Of a stretch of DNA of 64,000 nucleotides, positions 23,275 to 33,901 are shown piece after piece. The position numbers and the translations under genes were made by a program. How positions within the stretch are numbered: position 1 is the first letter of the stretch; the number at the start of each line of letters is the position of its first letter. This DNA is from Mytilisepta virgata (Eukaryota; Mollusca; Bivalvia; Mytilida; Mytilidae). Below the pieces are notes generated by a model. That model made no database searches. It worked only from the letters and a program-made list of their open reading frames with translations, and had not been told where the DNA came from. Where the stretch lies: positions 27,146,593 to 27,210,592 of the forward strand of contig CM051516.1 of the NCBI GenBank assembly GCA_028015205.1. Reading direction: 5' to 3'.

Positions 23275-24756
23275 GTCAGTGTTCGCGAATAAAGACAAAC
23301 ATTGAGGTGCCACCATTCTTCAAAGTGAATTTCTTGAAATGATTTCGTTATCTTTAGGATTTAAGTGTTACTTTACTTCTGAATCTATTATAAAAAGCGT
23401 ATGACGTTTGATAATGGTATGTCTAAATGTGACATTCTAGATTTTTCTTATCTCTGAAGTTTATGTAGCCACTCTAAAAAATCTGAGCATTAATTTTTTA
23501 AGAGCAAAAAGCCACAATTTTCTTCCGACATTTGACTAAACCTTTCTTCTATATCAACGAAATGTGGCTTCATATGAATTACGTCACATTCTAAATGGGA
23601 AAAACTGGGTATTATTTTTATTTTTTCCGACAGGATCGAGGGTCAAATCCCCCTTTAGGGAAAATAAGTGTATCTAAAAATCATCATCGTTAGTAAATTT
23701 GTAACATTTCTGATAATTATGACGAATATTTCAATAGTTTCTCTAAAGATGGAATTAACGCAGCTACAATGTAGTAAACATGGCTTCTAATATTTGCCCG
23801 AAATGGAATGGGGGACGATTTTGAGATAACGATTGTGGGAAGATAACTTTCAGCTGAAAATAATCATGTTCCAGACATTGAACTTGTTTAAATCACAGGC
23901 AGTGCAAAATCAGTGATGGACTGCATGGAAATGTTGACATTTTGAAAGAGGCCCCGTGTATTGTATTGCCCCAAAGCTAAATACTTGACCACAGACCATT
24001 TTGACTCCAGAGACTTTCTTCGACTCTTTATCGATGAAAAGCTGAGGCTTTGTTTCATATAACTGATACTAACTTATGACTGTAAAATAATTCCTGGACT
24101 TCCTTGCCATGTTTATTCCTTCCTACCGTAAAAATGAAAGGTGCACCATATTCTGTACATATTTTTCAAATTTCAAATAAAACTGGAGTTTCAGGCTGAA
24201 ACAAAATCAAATTTAACAACCATGAGATCCTAATCATGACATTTATGTACAAAGTACAACATATAATTAACATATGCAATACAATTATCAAATAACCAAT
24301 TTGTGTATGCCAAGAAAATTCTTTTTTTAATTGGACTTTTGCGCCACTTGTAAGCTTTAGTTTTTTATTTCTGGAGAAAACCGAAGAAAACTTGAATTTG
24401 TGTATTAAAATGTGGGATCTAGCAGAGATAGCCCAATCCAGGCACGGTAAAATTGCCTGAGGGATCTAAAAACCTACTTGACTACTTGATCTACTTGGGT
24501 AATTAAAAACAAAATTGGTGATAAGAGTATCATTTTTTCATGTGATTCCCATGTTTTTCCAATTTGAAGGCCTCAACTCTACTTACAAAACATCAAAGTG
24601 TGTTTTCCAGTGTGGTTTTGGGTCATAAATTAAGCATCTTTCTTCTCTAAGTTAATATAACCTTTGGTTGACAACATATCATTAATACGTTTTCATTGTT
24701 TTTATTATGTGCAATATATATATATTTAATACAATTTACATTAAATTATTTGAAAG
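23275..24756. other. non-coding sequence upstream of first intact Kazal exon
   Basis: No intact exon was recognised. The stretch ends in an AT-rich run leading to the acceptor at 24755-24756. If the gene is still transcribed from upstream, this is intron; otherwise it may hold a new 5' end, but no signal-peptide exon was found. Confidence 0.4.
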
Positions 24757-24882
24757 TAATGTTGGAGTGAAGTGTCAAGGTAAATGTCCCTGTTCTTGTG
24801 AAAGCCAGTGTCCAAAGACCATTCAACCAGTTTGTGGGGCAGATGGACAAGAATATTCCACAGATTGTCATGCTAAGTGTGC
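24757..24882 (+). CDS. Kazal exon 1 of window (reactive-site Lys)
   Basis: 126 nt, phase 2 on both sides. It begins at NVGVKC and ends HAKCA. Between Cys 2 and Cys 3 of the Kazal core it reads PKTIQPV (7 residues, as in ovomucoid-type Kazal domains). The predicted P1 residue is therefore Lys, the only basic P1 among the eight repeats and compatible with trypsin-like targets. Acceptor TTTGAAAG is pyrimidine-poor; donor is GTAAGT. Confidence 0.85.
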
Positions 24883-27800
24883 GTAAGTATGTTTTTATAA
24901 TAAACTTCGAGCTATTCTTACGGTTAAAATGACCACATTTTGACCCTGCTATCTGAATTTATGTATTAACAAACCAATTTTATCATTAATTAAGTGCTTA
25001 TTTTAGTAATCATACGCATTGACTTTCTTAGTGTGTTTTATACAACTGAGTGTCAAGATAGATAAAGAGATTTTTAGATATCCCCTAAACCAGCTTATCC
25101 CGGATACCGCTTAGCGTCTGTAAAAAGCCAAACGATCCTGCATCTCTGCTGATTCGATGTTTGTGTTTTGTGGTCTGTTATGATTGAAGGTTGATTGCGT
25201 GTAGTTAATTGGTTGGTATGTCATCGTTGAAATTTCTTGTTATCTGCTTAATTATTTCTTTATATATATTGGATATAACTGATAGCCAAATAAATTCATC
25301 AAATAATATCAAATATTATACTTATTAATTTTTTTCCCCTATTTATTGAAGCAAACTTCTCCGGTCCATATAATTTTATATGGACCGGAGCTCCGGACTA
25401 ATATACGATTTTTTTTTTACCGGAATCGCTAACGGTTTTTAATTTCATTGTAAACATTGTCTGGTGACCAAATTCAGGTCGCTTCTCAGACAAATGAATT
25501 ACAAAGAATAATTGATTCTGTAAATGTGATTTAAAAGGAAGAAACTACAGTGTATACGATTTTTTCAATGTCTTTTTCTTGTGTGCAGAATGTCATTCTT
25601 TTCGATTGGTTTGTGATTTTGTGCAGATACGAAAGTGAATGGTTTAGGGGAGGGGATATTATATTTCTGGATAATGTTGGTATTTTTTTCCAAATTCAAT
25701 CATTATGAAAAGCAGTCTGAACGAACAAAAGTCAGACAAAAATCCAGTCGGTCAGACAAGAATTTTGAGATTCTTTAGCTAAACATATAGGAGCAAAATG
25801 ACAAATTTGGGTTTCGGTCAGACAAACTGTAAAACTATTTCGTAAAGACTGCAAATTGACTACTCTAAAATGGAGTGAAATAAACTTTGAACTATTTTTG
25901 TTGTCGATAAGTGTTACTGATTGTAAGCATGACATCCACCATCTAGATTTTTCCAATAAACATCACAAATGTGAGGTATGTTTGGGCGGGGGGAGAGGGG
26001 CATAAAAACGTTCTACGGTAGATAAAAAAAAACTTCGCTTCGTCCATATACTGGTTTTGGGGCGACCCGCCGGTCCATATATTGCCATATGACACTCAGT
26101 ATCACGAATTATTTCTTAAATAAATTTGATTTGGCTATACAAAACTTTTCATATTAGTTCAAATATGGAATAGAATCAATTCAATTTCATTTCAGAAATG
26201 TTGCTGTAAAATGCCAAGGTTCTTGTCCTTGCTCGTGTGAAAGCCAATGCCCTGCAATTGGAAGTCAAGTTTGTGGCACAAATGGAAATACATACAAATC
26301 TGCATGTCTTGCACGTTGTGCGTAAGTAATCTTTTTAAATTCTACAGAAATAGTTTGAAAGAATGTGTACAAAAATGAAGAGTACATATTATTTGTTTTA
26401 AATGTAGTTTGAACTTACTTTGCTATTGTGATAAAAATAATTCTTATTCAACAGGAGACATTAGACATTTTAGAGGCAACGTCGATATTTTCAGCATGTA
26501 ATTGATGGAATCGGAATTGACGTCACGTGCATTCAAAAATTCCATTTTAACTGAGTATTTTAATATTACGTCATGAATTTATGTTGTTTACAAATATCCA
26601 AAAACTGACCACACTAGGGTGGAACCAATGTAACGGATAAATTTTGAAGCTACACATTCCGTAACAGATGCTGGCAAGTATTAAAATATAATCCAGGTAC
26701 CTCAAGAATTAATCCTTTTTTTATTTCCATCATAATCGGAACGGAATATCTTCAAGTCTACGTTGTAAGATGATAAACATGTGAGAGACTGACCGTATTA
26801 ACCCAAAGTGATGTGTTAGTTAATTATGAACTCTATTTACATGTATTTAGCAATGTCAGTAAACGCCAGGTGGAGCTGTTTTGGGGGAAGTTTTTTGAAA
26901 ACTGGATTCCGCTTCTTTACATCATTTTGCAGCCTATTTTGGGACCAGTATACTGTAAACAAACTGTGGTTTCCGCCCAATGGCGCCCCTAGTGTTTACT
27001 GACATTGCTATACAATGTATTTACATAAATTACAGTTGTGAACTTGATAGTGTATAAAGTCTTGTATTACAGTGGTGTTACTGTGGAATGTGATAGAGCT
27101 TGTCCGTGTCCCTGTACGTGTCCAGACATCGACAAGCCAGTCTGTTCTGTAGATGGTACTACATATTCTAATGAATGTGAAGCTATGTGCAAGTAAGTGT
27201 TTCTCGTCATTTGACTTACAATTTACTCTAAACATAATATTTAACTACTACTATTAAATTTCAAGTGTTGCAATGAAAGTCAAAGGTAGAGAAATGATTA
27301 TATTGAGATTAGGAAAACGAATATACAAATGAACCGATCTTAAATTACCGTTATTGATTTTTCCAGCATCAGTTGTTACGCAACCTAAACATCTTAATAG
27401 TACAGGTAAAACTTTATACTAATTTTTTCATAGTACTTAAAAAATTACATTTACTTTCTATTGACTTGTTAATCTTCTGTTGTTCTCTGATTGTCTCTAC
27501 ATTATATTACTTTGTTGATGTTTGTTGTATCCAACAAACAATTAGTATTGTGTTAGGATGCCAACACAAAAGTCCCCAAAACTGCGGCCATTTTGAAAAT
27601 TTTGGATGATGGAAATCACTTTGCCATATCTTAATCTAATTTTGTAAACCAAATTTAGTTTAAATTAAAGTATGTTGAATTTTTCGGGATTTTGGCCATT
27701 TTGAAAATAGCGGCCAAATGGAAAATTTTAGATGACGAAAATCACTTTGCAATATCGTAATCTATTTGGAAACCAAATCGTCCAAATCGGAGCATGTTGA

Positions 27801-30800
27801 ATTTTTCCACATTTTTAAGGCCATTTTGAAAATTCCGAAACCTTTATGCACAACTAGGATGGCCTATTATCTTTGTACCAAGTTTCATTAAGTTCGCTTG
27901 AATGGTTTTTTAGATCTGCTACGAACAAGTTCGTGGCTTAAAAGAAAGGAAAAGAATAATAATAATCCCAAAAAATTAGATATTAAGAAACGGAGCAAAA
28001 ATAATAAGTCCCCCAAACTTTATTTTGGGGACTTAATAATAACAATATTTTGTATATGTCATATTTTACTTTTCAAAAAGATTTTTTTCTTAACAGTAAA
28101 GCTAAAATCCAGTGTAGCACACCATGCCCGTGCCATCCATGTGGATGTCCATTCCCTACCAGTAGTAAAATATTTTGTGGCAAAGATGGGAACGAGTATC
28201 CTACAGATTGTTACGCTAGATGTCAGTATGTATCTTATTGTTTAACCAGTTGAGTACTTAAAAAGTTTAATTAACCTATAACAGAAAATGACAATACTTA
28301 GAACATAAAAAGATAGACCTGCAATGAAATTCAAATAGAGGTAAACAATGTTTAGAAAAGCTTCATTTGAATAAAGTGCAGAAAATCATTTTGATGATCG
28401 ATGCAATGTTAACCATAAATAATTTTTTCCATCAATTTTAAGTTGCTTTCCACGCAAAAATTATTTTTTGTTTTAATATTTTGCTACAGCTGATTTTTTT
28501 TTTTTTTTTTTTATATTGCATTCGATTATATTGGAGAGAAGTGCTTTATAGCATATTATTTTCAGATATGATATTTAATTGAGTTTTATGCATTTAAACA
28601 CAATAAATTTACGATTTATAAATTAATATTCAAGAAATACAGAAAAGGAATGCGAAGGATCGTGTCCTTGTTCTTGCGAGAGCAAATGTCCAGCAGGTGG
28701 CAGTGCTGTTTGCGGAGTAGATGACAAAGAATATCAGAGTCAATGTCATGCGGCCTGTGCGTACGTATTTTATGTCTTATTTGATCCTTTAAATGTAAAT
28801 TATTAATCACTCGTGTTTTACGAAATTTCTGACATATAATAATAATTGAAAATGAAATATGCAAAAACAAAATTCAGACATTGACTTATTATCCTGACTC
28901 GCTTTTGTGTTTATGTTTTTGTTTTGTGATCTTTTATGTGATTTTTCATCCGGGTTCTGTTTGTTTGCTGGCGTTGATTGATTGGTATTCATTTTTACCC
29001 ATCCTATTGTTCGTTTACTGTCCTAGAAATGTAAGGTATGTAATGAACTTCTCAATATCCATTCTTTAACGCCAATTCATATATTATGAATCCCGTATAA
29101 AAAATCAATAATAGCGAGCGCAACGAGCGCTATATGAGCATATGCATTTTTTTACATATGGGTCATTTAGAACAGTCTTTGCTTAATGGGGGCAGGCATA
29201 TTGTGCTACATAGTTACTAAGGCTAGAAAAAGTTTCGTTCGCCGGAAGTAAGGGAAATTACTTGCTTCAAATTATAATTTTAGAGTCAGAATCGTGATAC
29301 CGGAAATGAGTTTCTGGAAAGGGCTAATATTGCTGAACTCGCACCATTGGCCATGCCAACAGCATATTACAAATATTCAGTCATATCAATTTTAACGTAC
29401 TGTACATGCACTTTAAATAATTCGTCAGTAACATTCTTTGCCAATAAATGTGAAAAGCCAAAAAATAATAAAGTTTAGGAGTAGATTCAAATAAGGAAAA
29501 ATTACCAAAATTTGAAAAGCCAAAAACTATCCTGCAATAAAAATGAATTTTAAAAAGATTAAAATATTTCTTGAGGGAAATAAAAACCAACAGGAATTTT
29601 TCAAAGACAGTAAAAAAAATTAAATCAATTAATATTACGAATTAGGCTCATAATTAATACGAATTGTTATTTTAGGACGGTTGGTGTGAAATGTAATGGC
29701 AAATGTCCATGTTCCTGCGAAAGCCAGTGTCCTCCGGGTGGAAGTCCCGTGTGTGGAGAAGACGGAAATAACTATCCATCCGAATGTCATGCTACTTGTG
29801 CGTAAGTATCGACTTTATAGTAATATTACATATCTCCGAGGTAAAAATTTTTACACATACGTATTCTTCAAACACAGTCATCACGTGACAAAAGTTCAAA
29901 AATATAAAAAAAACATACTTTTAGTTCTGTCCATTATTCATGAAATATACATTTTCTTAGATATTACTATACTTTCATGTTTCTCTTGTTTCTTTTCGGG
30001 ATACATTTAGCTCAACAACGAAAAAATGCGATGGAACATGTCCATGTCCCTGCACGTGTAAAGGAGTACTACCATCACCAGTATGTGGGGTAAACGGACA
30101 GGAATATGTCAATTCTTGTGAAGCTAAATGCCAGTAAGTCTGCATTGAATGTGAATTATTCCAAATGATACTTTACGGTTACTTCCCTTTGGCTTAGTTC
30201 AGAAAATGATATTTTAAGGTTATTTTATGGTTCTGAAAAAACATGTATTGAAATATATGCAAATTGAAAATAATAGAAAATTCGCTGTTCCAGAAAACCA
30301 TAGACCATATAACGTTACCAAACAATGTAATATATGTAACAAAAGCTTTCCCTGAAATTACGGACATTTCTTTATGTAGGTCTTTACTATGTTCCAGCTA
30401 CTCCCGCTGAGTCCACCTATAACAATGGCCGCCGTGATATTGTCAATTTCGATGAAAAGTGGCGTAAAACCCGAATAAAAACAAACCAACCAAAAAACTT
30501 AACCGATTATTACTAACCACATATAAGTGTTGTTCAAACTATAATGCTAAACATGTGACCATAGATTCACAGTGCAATTAGATGATATATGATATGTCAG
30601 CGTTTTAGCATCTTTTCCTTTTGGTCGGATATGTTTGTTTGGTATGTTTTCGTATATTTTGTATCATTATGAATATTCAATAGCTACAAAATGTATACCG
30701 ATTTGATTTTTTTTGCTGTTATCAACATTATTTATAATTATATAGTTCAATAGTACCTTAAGACATCATATATGTATAACTTCATATCAAATATGTTAGA

Positions 30801-33748
30801 AATAAAATATTATGAAAATTAAACGAGCTAAATCTATTTTAGTCAAAGTGTTGAGTACCCCCTTAAACACCCTACAACTTAAAGATTGTTACATGTAGGT
30901 AAAAAAATGAAACCCATAGAAATATAATGCATTTATCAAAGTAAAGATACAGTATCTCTTGTTATTCAACGCTTCGTTGGTATTAAAATCAGTGTTAATA
31001 TGAGGATCTACACTAGTCTGATGTGTGAAAGTCATCATACATGTATAACTTCATATCAAATATGTTAGAAATAAAATATTTAGTATCCACATACATATCC
31101 ATGCAGTTCGGACGAAACGCGTACCAAAAATCAAATAACATATATATATTTTGATAGATTTTCAAACATTGAGATTTATTTACAAACACAATAACTATAC
31201 TTTTGCATACTACGTTGTTTCTGTTGTGACAACGTTTCAAGATCACATGATCAATAGTTGATGCACCATTTCGAGCCAGTAAATTCTAATGTAATTCATC
31301 GCACTATCAATTGAGAATTTATAAAGTTGATTTCATATTTCGCCCAAGAATGGTTGATACGATACCTAGCTGTCATATATTTATAACCTTTGCTATTTGA
31401 AAATACTATAAAATTGTGTTTTTTAATCTATTTCAGAAATGTACAAGTCCAATGTCAATCGAGTTGTCCGTGTAAATCTGTTCAGCAGTGTGAAATGCAA
31501 TGTCCGCCATTTCCATACCCTGTCTGTGGAAAGGATGGAACAAGATATAAAAATAATTGTGTTGCTAAATGTTTGTAAGTACGTCAAATAGACAAAATGT
31601 ATAGAAAACGCTGCTCTGAAAATTATTACATAACTTTTAATTCACCACTGTGTGTCTCGTACACTTCGGCAACTGATTTCTTGATGAAAAACACCGTACT
31701 TCATTACTATTCAGTAAGTTTAAGGTATGTCTTAAAGATCAATATGGATCAAAAATTTGGAAACAGAACTTGCACATTTTCTACAACGTCACGTGTTTGT
31801 ATTGACATCATATATGATGGAAATATCAAAGAAATCCACACAAAAACGGGAAAATCAGCTCTTGTGTTTGTATTGACATCATGTATGATGGAAAAATCAA
31901 AGAAATCCATACAAAAATGGGAAAATCAGCTCTTGTTAAATATTTTGGGCATTTCAACAATGGAAACTACAATAATTCAACTATTGGGAAAAAAGGTAGT
32001 TTAATATTGTTTACTATCATTTTAAAGAAACATTTGAGATATTTCCGAAAAACCACTTGCAGTTTGAAAAAATTCATGCAGTACAATTGTTAAATGTATG
32101 ATGCTTTTTATGTAATATTCAAGCAAAAAATATACACATGTATATTCAAAATATCAGACTCAAAAAGGTTTGAAGGAGGTCACATTGTCTATGGACTAAG
32201 TAAATGAAAGGCGTTAACAGTTTCGATATTTGATAGTTCGGATAAAACCCGAACCCTTAAAAAAGTGTATGATATTTGAACTATACCGAGCGTCTCTGCC
32301 TTGGAATTGGCCGTTAGGAATTGTTAAAATTTAGAAAATGATTACTATTTCATCAGCCGTTTTTAATGTTTTTGCAGGTTTTACTTTTTTGTCATTTTGG
32401 ATATAAATCGATTTTACATTATTTTGTGCCACAAAAATGTTTTCATACGAATTCCATATCTTTAGCCTTTACCACTGATACATGTATGAAACATTTTTGT
32501 TGAACTCTGCATGTAATACTTAAACTACCGTTCTCGGAATAAAACTTTAAAGGGATACAGAACACCTAAGGGAGTTAACTCTTTAAAAATCAGCTGAACG
32601 TTTTAATCACATAATATTAGTAAAGAGAAATCGAGCTTCTCAATGATCAAAATTAGAATTTGTTCAAATGCTATATATCCAATGAAATTATTCCCATAAA
32701 TTATGTGGTTCAAATTTCTTGAAATTTTTTGTCAAAAGGTCAAAGTAAATATTTCGTCAATATTTTATTAAAATTGAACGCGCCAAATCTATTTTAGTTA
32801 AAGTGTTGGGTACCCCCTTAAACACCCTACAACTTAAAAATTGTTACATGTAGGTAAAAAAATGATACCCATAGAAATATAATGCATTTGAATTTCGAGA
32901 ACCTTATCAAACTAAAGATACAGTATCTCTTGCTAGGTATTAAAATCACTGTTAATATGAGGACCTACACTAGTCCGATGTGTGAATGTCACCCTTAAGA
33001 CTGTAGTACATTTGTGTAAATTTGCGTCTTTACATTGTATAAGCTTTGAACAAAGTCTGCGAATATTAGTCATAGTATTCAGAAAACAACATCTACTTTT
33101 GAAAAGAATTTTATTCTCCCTTTCTCTGTGAATTAAGGATGCTCGCTGGTCATGTTTTGGTCTTTTTGTCAGATTTTCGGAATCCTCGGGTTTTATCAAT
33201 TTCTTAAACATGAATTTTTTTGCCCATGAACCCCCACTTTTTCTTTTATAATTCAATCATATATACCTTAAAATGGTATTTCACAAAATTTTATGAAATC
33301 CTTTTTATTTTTCCATATATCTTTGAGCGACTGAAGTTGTCAATGCAAAGACAATGAAAAATCCAGATAAAACCCATTTCCTGCAAATTTTCAAGGCCTT
33401 ATAGCTCTAAAATGAGCACATGAACCTATATTTTTTTCTTGCTTATTTGTTTACTATTCATATGTTCTCTCAAACTAAAACACCTATTTCAAATCCTATT
33501 TATTTCCTATTAGACCAGCGATCATCCTTAAACTCTTTACCTGACTTTGAACTTTAATATCATCCTTTAAGCAGCCATGCAAGTCTAATTACATAAATCT
33601 ATTGTCACCGTGATAGGAAAGCATATTTATGATTTCAAAAAAAATGAAAGTTCAGCTTTACATAATTTGTTTCCAGCTAATATACATGTAAATCAATATA
33701 ATGCAACTGTTACTTTTTAGGGGAGTGCCGTATGGAACGTGTAAGTAG
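24757..33748 (+). CDS. multi-Kazal serine protease inhibitor gene (3' part, 9 exons)
   Basis: Exons 24757-24882, 26197-26321, 27073-27192, 28097-28225, 28635-28760, 29676-29801, 30011-30133, 31437-31574 and 33721-33748. All internal introns are phase 2 with GT..AG ends; six of the eight donors read GTAAGT, the others GTATGT and GTACGT. Each exon encodes one roughly 41-residue repeat. A Cys-rich lead (CPCSCESQC type) is followed by the Kazal core PVCGxDGxxYxxxCxAxC. The last Kazal cysteine is supplied by the VxC at the start of the following exon. Kazal domains block serine proteases extracellularly in a substrate-like manner. The N-terminus and signal peptide are not in the window. It is similar in plan to proteins annotated as dipetalogastin-like in bivalves (from memory). 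Candidate polyadenylation signals are at 33902 and 34004. Confidence 0.85.
24883..26196 (+). other. Kazal intron with hairpin element
   Basis: It contains a perfect 15-bp-arm hairpin at 25359-25390 (arms begin CTCCGGTCCATATAA; 2-nt loop). A related CCGGTCCATATA segment lies at about 26070-26083, after 'CTTCGCTTCGTCCATATAC', so a repeat element likely spans about 25.35-26.09 kb. No coding was seen. Confidence 0.6.
26197..26321 (+). CDS. Kazal exon 2
   Basis: Acceptor ATTTCAG, donor GTAAGT. It reads NVAVKCQGSCPCSCESQC, then PAIGSQV, then CG..G..Y...C.A.C; predicted P1 is Ala. By position count the exon is 125 nt, one base short of its in-frame siblings. Near 26278-26283 I could not be certain whether one A is missing (frameshift) or whether I misread the run of A. 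If the base is really absent, this exon would break the reading frame. Confidence 0.75.
26848..27010. mobile_element. short MITE with TA target duplication in a Kazal intron
   Basis: Perfect terminal inverted repeats TAGCAATGTCAGTAAAC (26848-26864) and its complement (26994-27010). Counting TA as the duplicated target, the element is about 159 bp with 15-bp TIRs. No ORF. It resembles Tc1/mariner-type MITEs by its TA target. It ends 62 bp before the exon at 27073. Confidence 0.7.
27073..27192 (+). CDS. Kazal exon 3
   Basis: 120 nt; acceptor TATTACAG, donor GTAAGT. It reads GVTVEC, then CPCPCTC, then PDIDKPV, then CSVDGTTYSNEC.AMC. The usual Gly after the third Kazal Cys is Ser. Predicted P1 is Asp, unusual for a strong inhibitor. 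Confidence 0.85.
27193..28096 (+). other. Kazal intron with 'AAGTCCCC' dispersed element
   Basis: From about 27.53 to 28.05 kb. AAAAGTCCCCAAAACTGCGG near 27567 is followed by two diverged copies of a roughly 135-bp segment (GCGGCCATTTTGAAAAT type). The element ends in a hairpin at 28006-28036 formed by AAGTCCCC and GGGGACTT. It resembles a widespread bivalve repeat (from memory). It ends about 60 bp upstream of the next exon. Confidence 0.55.
28097..28225 (+). CDS. Kazal exon 4
   Basis: 129 nt; acceptor TTAACAG, donor GTATGT. It reads KAKIQC, then CPCHPCGC, then PFPTSSKIF (9 residues, two longer than in other repeats), then CGKDGNEYPTDCYARC. The longer reactive loop and predicted P1 Phe suggest a different specificity, possibly chymotrypsin/elastase-like; this is inference from position only. 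Confidence 0.85.
28226..28634 (+). other. Kazal intron
   Basis: AT-rich with a T17-18 run near 28494-28512. Nothing else identified. Confidence 0.6.
28635..28760 (+). CDS. Kazal exon 5
   Basis: 126 nt. The start at 28635 was chosen because ATTCAAG is the acceptor that keeps phase 2 and aligns NTEKEC with the other exons; a downstream ACAG would shorten the linker. Core CPCSCESKC, then PAGGSAV (P1 Ala), then CGVDDKEYQSQCHAAC: the Gly of DG is Asp. Donor GTACGT. Confidence 0.85.
28761..29675 (+). other. Kazal intron with dispersed repeat copy
   Basis: 29105-29366 is a copy of a dispersed repeat also present, same orientation, at about 59342-59630. It starts with AGCGAGCGCA-CGAGC, contains GGCTAGAAAAAGTTTCGTT and AGTCAGAATCGT, and ends CCAACAGCATATTA. 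The rest is AT-rich. Confidence 0.7.
29676..29801 (+). CDS. Kazal exon 6
   Basis: 126 nt; acceptor TTATTTTAG, donor GTAAGT. It reads TVGVKCNGKCPCSCESQC, then PPGGSPV (predicted P1 Pro), then CGEDGNNYPSECHATC. With exons 1, 2 and 5 it forms a subgroup sharing CPCSCES, so these exons are probably recent tandem copies. Confidence 0.85.
29802..30010 (+). other. short Kazal intron
   Basis: 209 bp, AT-rich, with a good pyrimidine tract before TTTAG. Nothing else seen. Confidence 0.7.
30011..30133 (+). CDS. Kazal exon 7
   Basis: 123 nt; acceptor ACATTTAG, donor GTAAGT. It reads STTKKCDGTCPCPCTC, then KGVLPSPV (8 residues; predicted P1 Gly), then CGVNGQEYVNSCEAKC. The CPCPCTC lead groups it with exon 3, suggesting an older alternating two-type repeat. 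Confidence 0.85.
30134..31436 (+). other. Kazal intron with two repeat families
   Basis: 30392-30500 resembles the tail of a bivalve short repeat (AATGGCCGCCGTGA.. then AAAAGTGGCGTAAAAC), related to 44510-44600. 30815-31036 is a diverged copy of a segment also at 32766-32992. This copy is flanked by a roughly 40-bp direct repeat (30773-30811 and 31040-31079). Confidence 0.6.
31437..31574 (+). CDS. Kazal exon 8 (last full repeat)
   Basis: 138 nt, the longest repeat; acceptor CTATTTCAG, donor GTAAGT. It reads NVQVQCQSSCPC, then an inserted KSVQQCEMQC, then PPFPYPV, then CGKDGTRYKNNCVAKC. The insertion moves or adds a Cys in the lead. Predicted P1 is Pro. Confidence 0.85.
31794..31937. repeat. 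tandem duplication, about 71 bp unit
   Basis: Two adjacent copies starting TGTTTGTATTGACATCAT and ending AAATCAGCTCTTGT, with a handful of substitutions. Confidence 0.85.
32766..32992 (+). repeat. dispersed repeat, copy B
   Basis: It matches 30815-31036 in the same orientation. Shared stretches include TACCCCCTTAAACACCCTAC, GTTACATGTAGGTAAAAAAA and GATACAGTATCTCTTG. Both lie in introns of the same gene. Copy A has a short replacement (about 30.96 kb). Confidence 0.8.
33721..33748 (+). CDS. terminal mini-exon closing the last Kazal domain
   Basis: Acceptor TACTTTTTAG at 33720. In the phase left by exon 8 (TT|G, Leu) it reads LGVPYGTCK then TAG (33746-33748). The single Cys is in the position where each following exon provides the sixth Kazal cysteine, so this nine-codon exon completes the final domain and ends the protein. 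A GTAAGT-like string overlaps the stop (33741), so continued splicing cannot be fully excluded. Confidence 0.7.
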
Positions 33749-33901
33749 GAAATTACTATTATTTATGTTAAAGGAAACATTATTAAGACAAATTGTCTCT
33801 AGGTTGTGGGAAAGCTTAAAGCCATTGCAAGATTACTTAGAAATAGACGATGATACTATTAATCTGTCAGTGTTTTGGATATTCATTTCTCGATGTTAAA
33901 C

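Larger units (their letters stand above)
31575..33720 (+). other. long Kazal intron
   Basis: It holds a tandem duplication of about 71 bp (31794-31937, unit begins GTTTGTATTGACATCAT), the second copy of the 227-bp dispersed repeat (32766-32992), and otherwise AT-rich unique sequence. No further Kazal-like exon was recognised. Confidence 0.6.

Noticed and set aside
23625..23665. Possible T-arm (GGTCAAATCC) on the plus strand
   Set aside because: Lacks the invariant TTC of the T loop, and no cloverleaf could be drawn.
28050..28253. 67-codon and 62-codon open frames at 28050 and 31390 as complete small genes
   Set aside because: They are the reading frames of Kazal exons 4 and 8 running into intron sequence; the acceptor and donor sites define the true ends.
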